Below are positions 13,402 to 14,270 of a stretch of DNA of 14,270 nucleotides, piece by piece. Under the pieces are notes generated by a model that worked only from the letters and a program-made list of their open reading frames with translations, was not told the DNA's origin and ran no database searches. Positions within the stretch are counted from its first letter, which is position 1. Each line of letters begins with the position of its first letter. Source of the stretch: a bacterium (GTDB lineage Bacteria > Auribacterota > Auribacteria > Auribacterales > Auribacteraceae); NCBI GenBank assembly GCA_021161885.1, contig JAGGZS010000317.1:1-14270 (forward strand), written 5' to 3'. The translations under genes and the position numbers were made by a program.

Positions 13402-13581
13402 TCTTTTTCGTCATTTTAGATCAATATCTATTTTCAGAAAATTCGCCTTTCCGCTTTTGAACGGATAACTACGATTAGAACAGTTGCAATATACCTATCA
13501 TAACTAATATCGACAAAGGTTAAATAGTCAAAAACGACTCGGCATCCAGTTCTCTTTTACAAAAACAGGTGGGATGCGCAA

Positions 13582-13875
13582 ATGTTTTTACTTGGAATTG
13601 ATATATCACAAGATACATTCGACGTATGTTTTTATGACGGTGTATAAAACAAAGACATTTTCGCCTCAAAGTTCACAAACAATCCTGAAAGATTTGATTT
13701 TTTCCAGAGCCGAACTGTCAAAAAATCTATTTCGCTGCCTCAACTAAACGTATATTTTGAAAGCACGGCTGGATTTGAGGAACATCTTTTCTTTTATCTA
13801 AAAAAACTGTATCATTTAAAAAAATATCTATTAGGTTTAAAAGGATTCTGCAAAATGAAGTTTTTGTTTTTTTAG
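13582..13875 (+). pseudogene. IS110-family transposase remnant (N-terminal part, interrupted)
   Basis: Reading from the ATG gives MFLLGIDISQDTFDVCFYDGV, the IS110 (DEDD, RuvC-like) transposase opening with catalytic Asp 7. An in-frame TAA at codon 22 (13645-13647) follows, and the same frame then continues with ASKFTNNPERFDFFQ and LNVYFESTAGFEEHLFFYL, where the FEST-A-G motif supplies the catalytic Glu (about codon 60; usual form E-x-T-G). Similarity fades after about codon 77 and the frame closes at 13875. A full transposase of this family is about 320-400 residues, so the last two Asp residues, the C-terminal domain and the element's right end are missing. An AGGTGGG sequence lies upstream of the ATG. 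The gene is inactive through both a premature stop and truncation. Confidence 0.82.
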
Positions 13876-14007
13876 AGTAAATAAAAAGACGAATTTATAA
13901 AGATTTTATTGATGTGATTCAATTTTATTGAAAAATTAAGTCTTAACGACTGAAAATAAGCAGACAAATGGCGTGAAAAAGCAAAGTTAATACTAACAGT
14001 TTTTGTG

Positions 14008-14270
14008 TTAGGCAGTTAAAGATAAGTAACAACGGGTTTTGTGCGGTTTGCCTAACTTATATGCTGTGAGCGCAACTAGAGATAAAGTCAGATGCGCAAT
14101 AGCAGAATGATTTTTGATAGAATTTTTTAGGAAATAAGGAGCACCTTCAAACGCAATAGCTTGAAATCGCGAAAAATATTGTTCTACAGCAATGCGTATC
14201 GAGGCTGGTTTAAGTTTGCTGGAACGAATAAACTCCTTTAGCGTAACAGCTTGTTCTTTGGAAATGTTAC
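14008..14270 (-). CDS. Probable DDE transposase, C-terminal part (runs off the window)
   Basis: An open frame enters from the right edge and continues for 86 codons to a TAA at 14010-14008. Its sequence has the pattern of the C-terminal end of a DDE transposase: basic residues, then SIRIAVEQYFSRFQAIAFEG, resembling the common R-x-AVER-x-FSR-x-K motif that carries the final catalytic Glu, then KNHSAIAHLTLSLVALTAYKLGKP, resembling the helical tail (h-x-x-L-x-L-x-A-L-x-A). Downstream of the stop the strand is AT-rich and may include the element's end, but I could not identify a terminal inverted repeat. I cannot assign an IS family, or tell whether the gene is intact, because its start lies outside the window. 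It lies tail to tail with the IS110 remnant, 132 nt apart. Confidence 0.55.
   Translation of the reverse strand, partial: NISKEQAVTLKEFIRSSKLKPASIRIAVEQYFSRFQAIAFEGAPYFLKNSIKNHSAIAHLTLSLVALTAYKLGKPHKTRCYLSLTA

Noticed and set aside
13377..14270. Integration att site: duplication of the tRNA 3' end downstream
   Set aside because: I looked for a second copy of the T-arm/acceptor sequence in the remaining 870 nt and found none.

Overview
The window is almost entirely a flagellar gene cluster on the minus strand, followed at its upstream (high-coordinate) end by a plus-strand tRNA gene and the remains of two insertion sequences. Proteins for the P ring (FlgI) and L ring (FlgH) mean the host has an outer membrane. 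The FliW-CsrA pair beside flagellin, the base composition (AT-rich, with very AT-rich intergenic regions) and the gene order would fit several non-enterobacterial lineages, such as deltaproteobacterial-type phyla, Nitrospirota or Elusimicrobiota. The sequence alone does not settle the phylum.

In transcription order (right to left) the cluster reads: flgF-flgG (rod), flgA (P-ring chaperone), flgH-flgI (L and P rings), a short flgJ (rod-binding domain only), flgN (chaperone), flgK-flgL (hook-filament junction), fliW-csrA (flagellin homeostasis), flagellin, fliD (filament cap), fliS (flagellin chaperone), and a yjbQ-family gene at the far end. Genes from flgF to csrA are packed with gaps of 0-41 nt, several with start/stop overlaps, and look like one operon. 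The order follows assembly from the inside out: rod, rings, junction, filament, cap. The genes flgB, flgC, flgD, flgE and flgM and the sigma factors are not in the window.

Regulatory sequences divide the cluster. A near-consensus sigma-54 (-24/-12) promoter precedes flgF. Near-consensus sigma-28 promoters precede fliD and fliS. Flagellin has its own roughly 200-bp leader with a sigma-70-like promoter and two GGA motifs spaced as expected for a CsrA dimer, one of them on the Shine-Dalgarno sequence. A strong intrinsic terminator follows flagellin, and the fliD sigma-28 promoter is built into its T-tract. This suggests a sigma-54 middle class, a sigma-28 late class, and post-transcriptional control of flagellin by the adjacent CsrA-FliW switch.

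The right end (about 13.1-14.27 kb) holds a 490-bp non-coding spacer, tRNA-Thr(CGT) with its own promoter, a truncated and stop-interrupted IS110-type transposase, and on the minus strand the C-terminal end of what is probably a second, DDE-type transposase running off the window.
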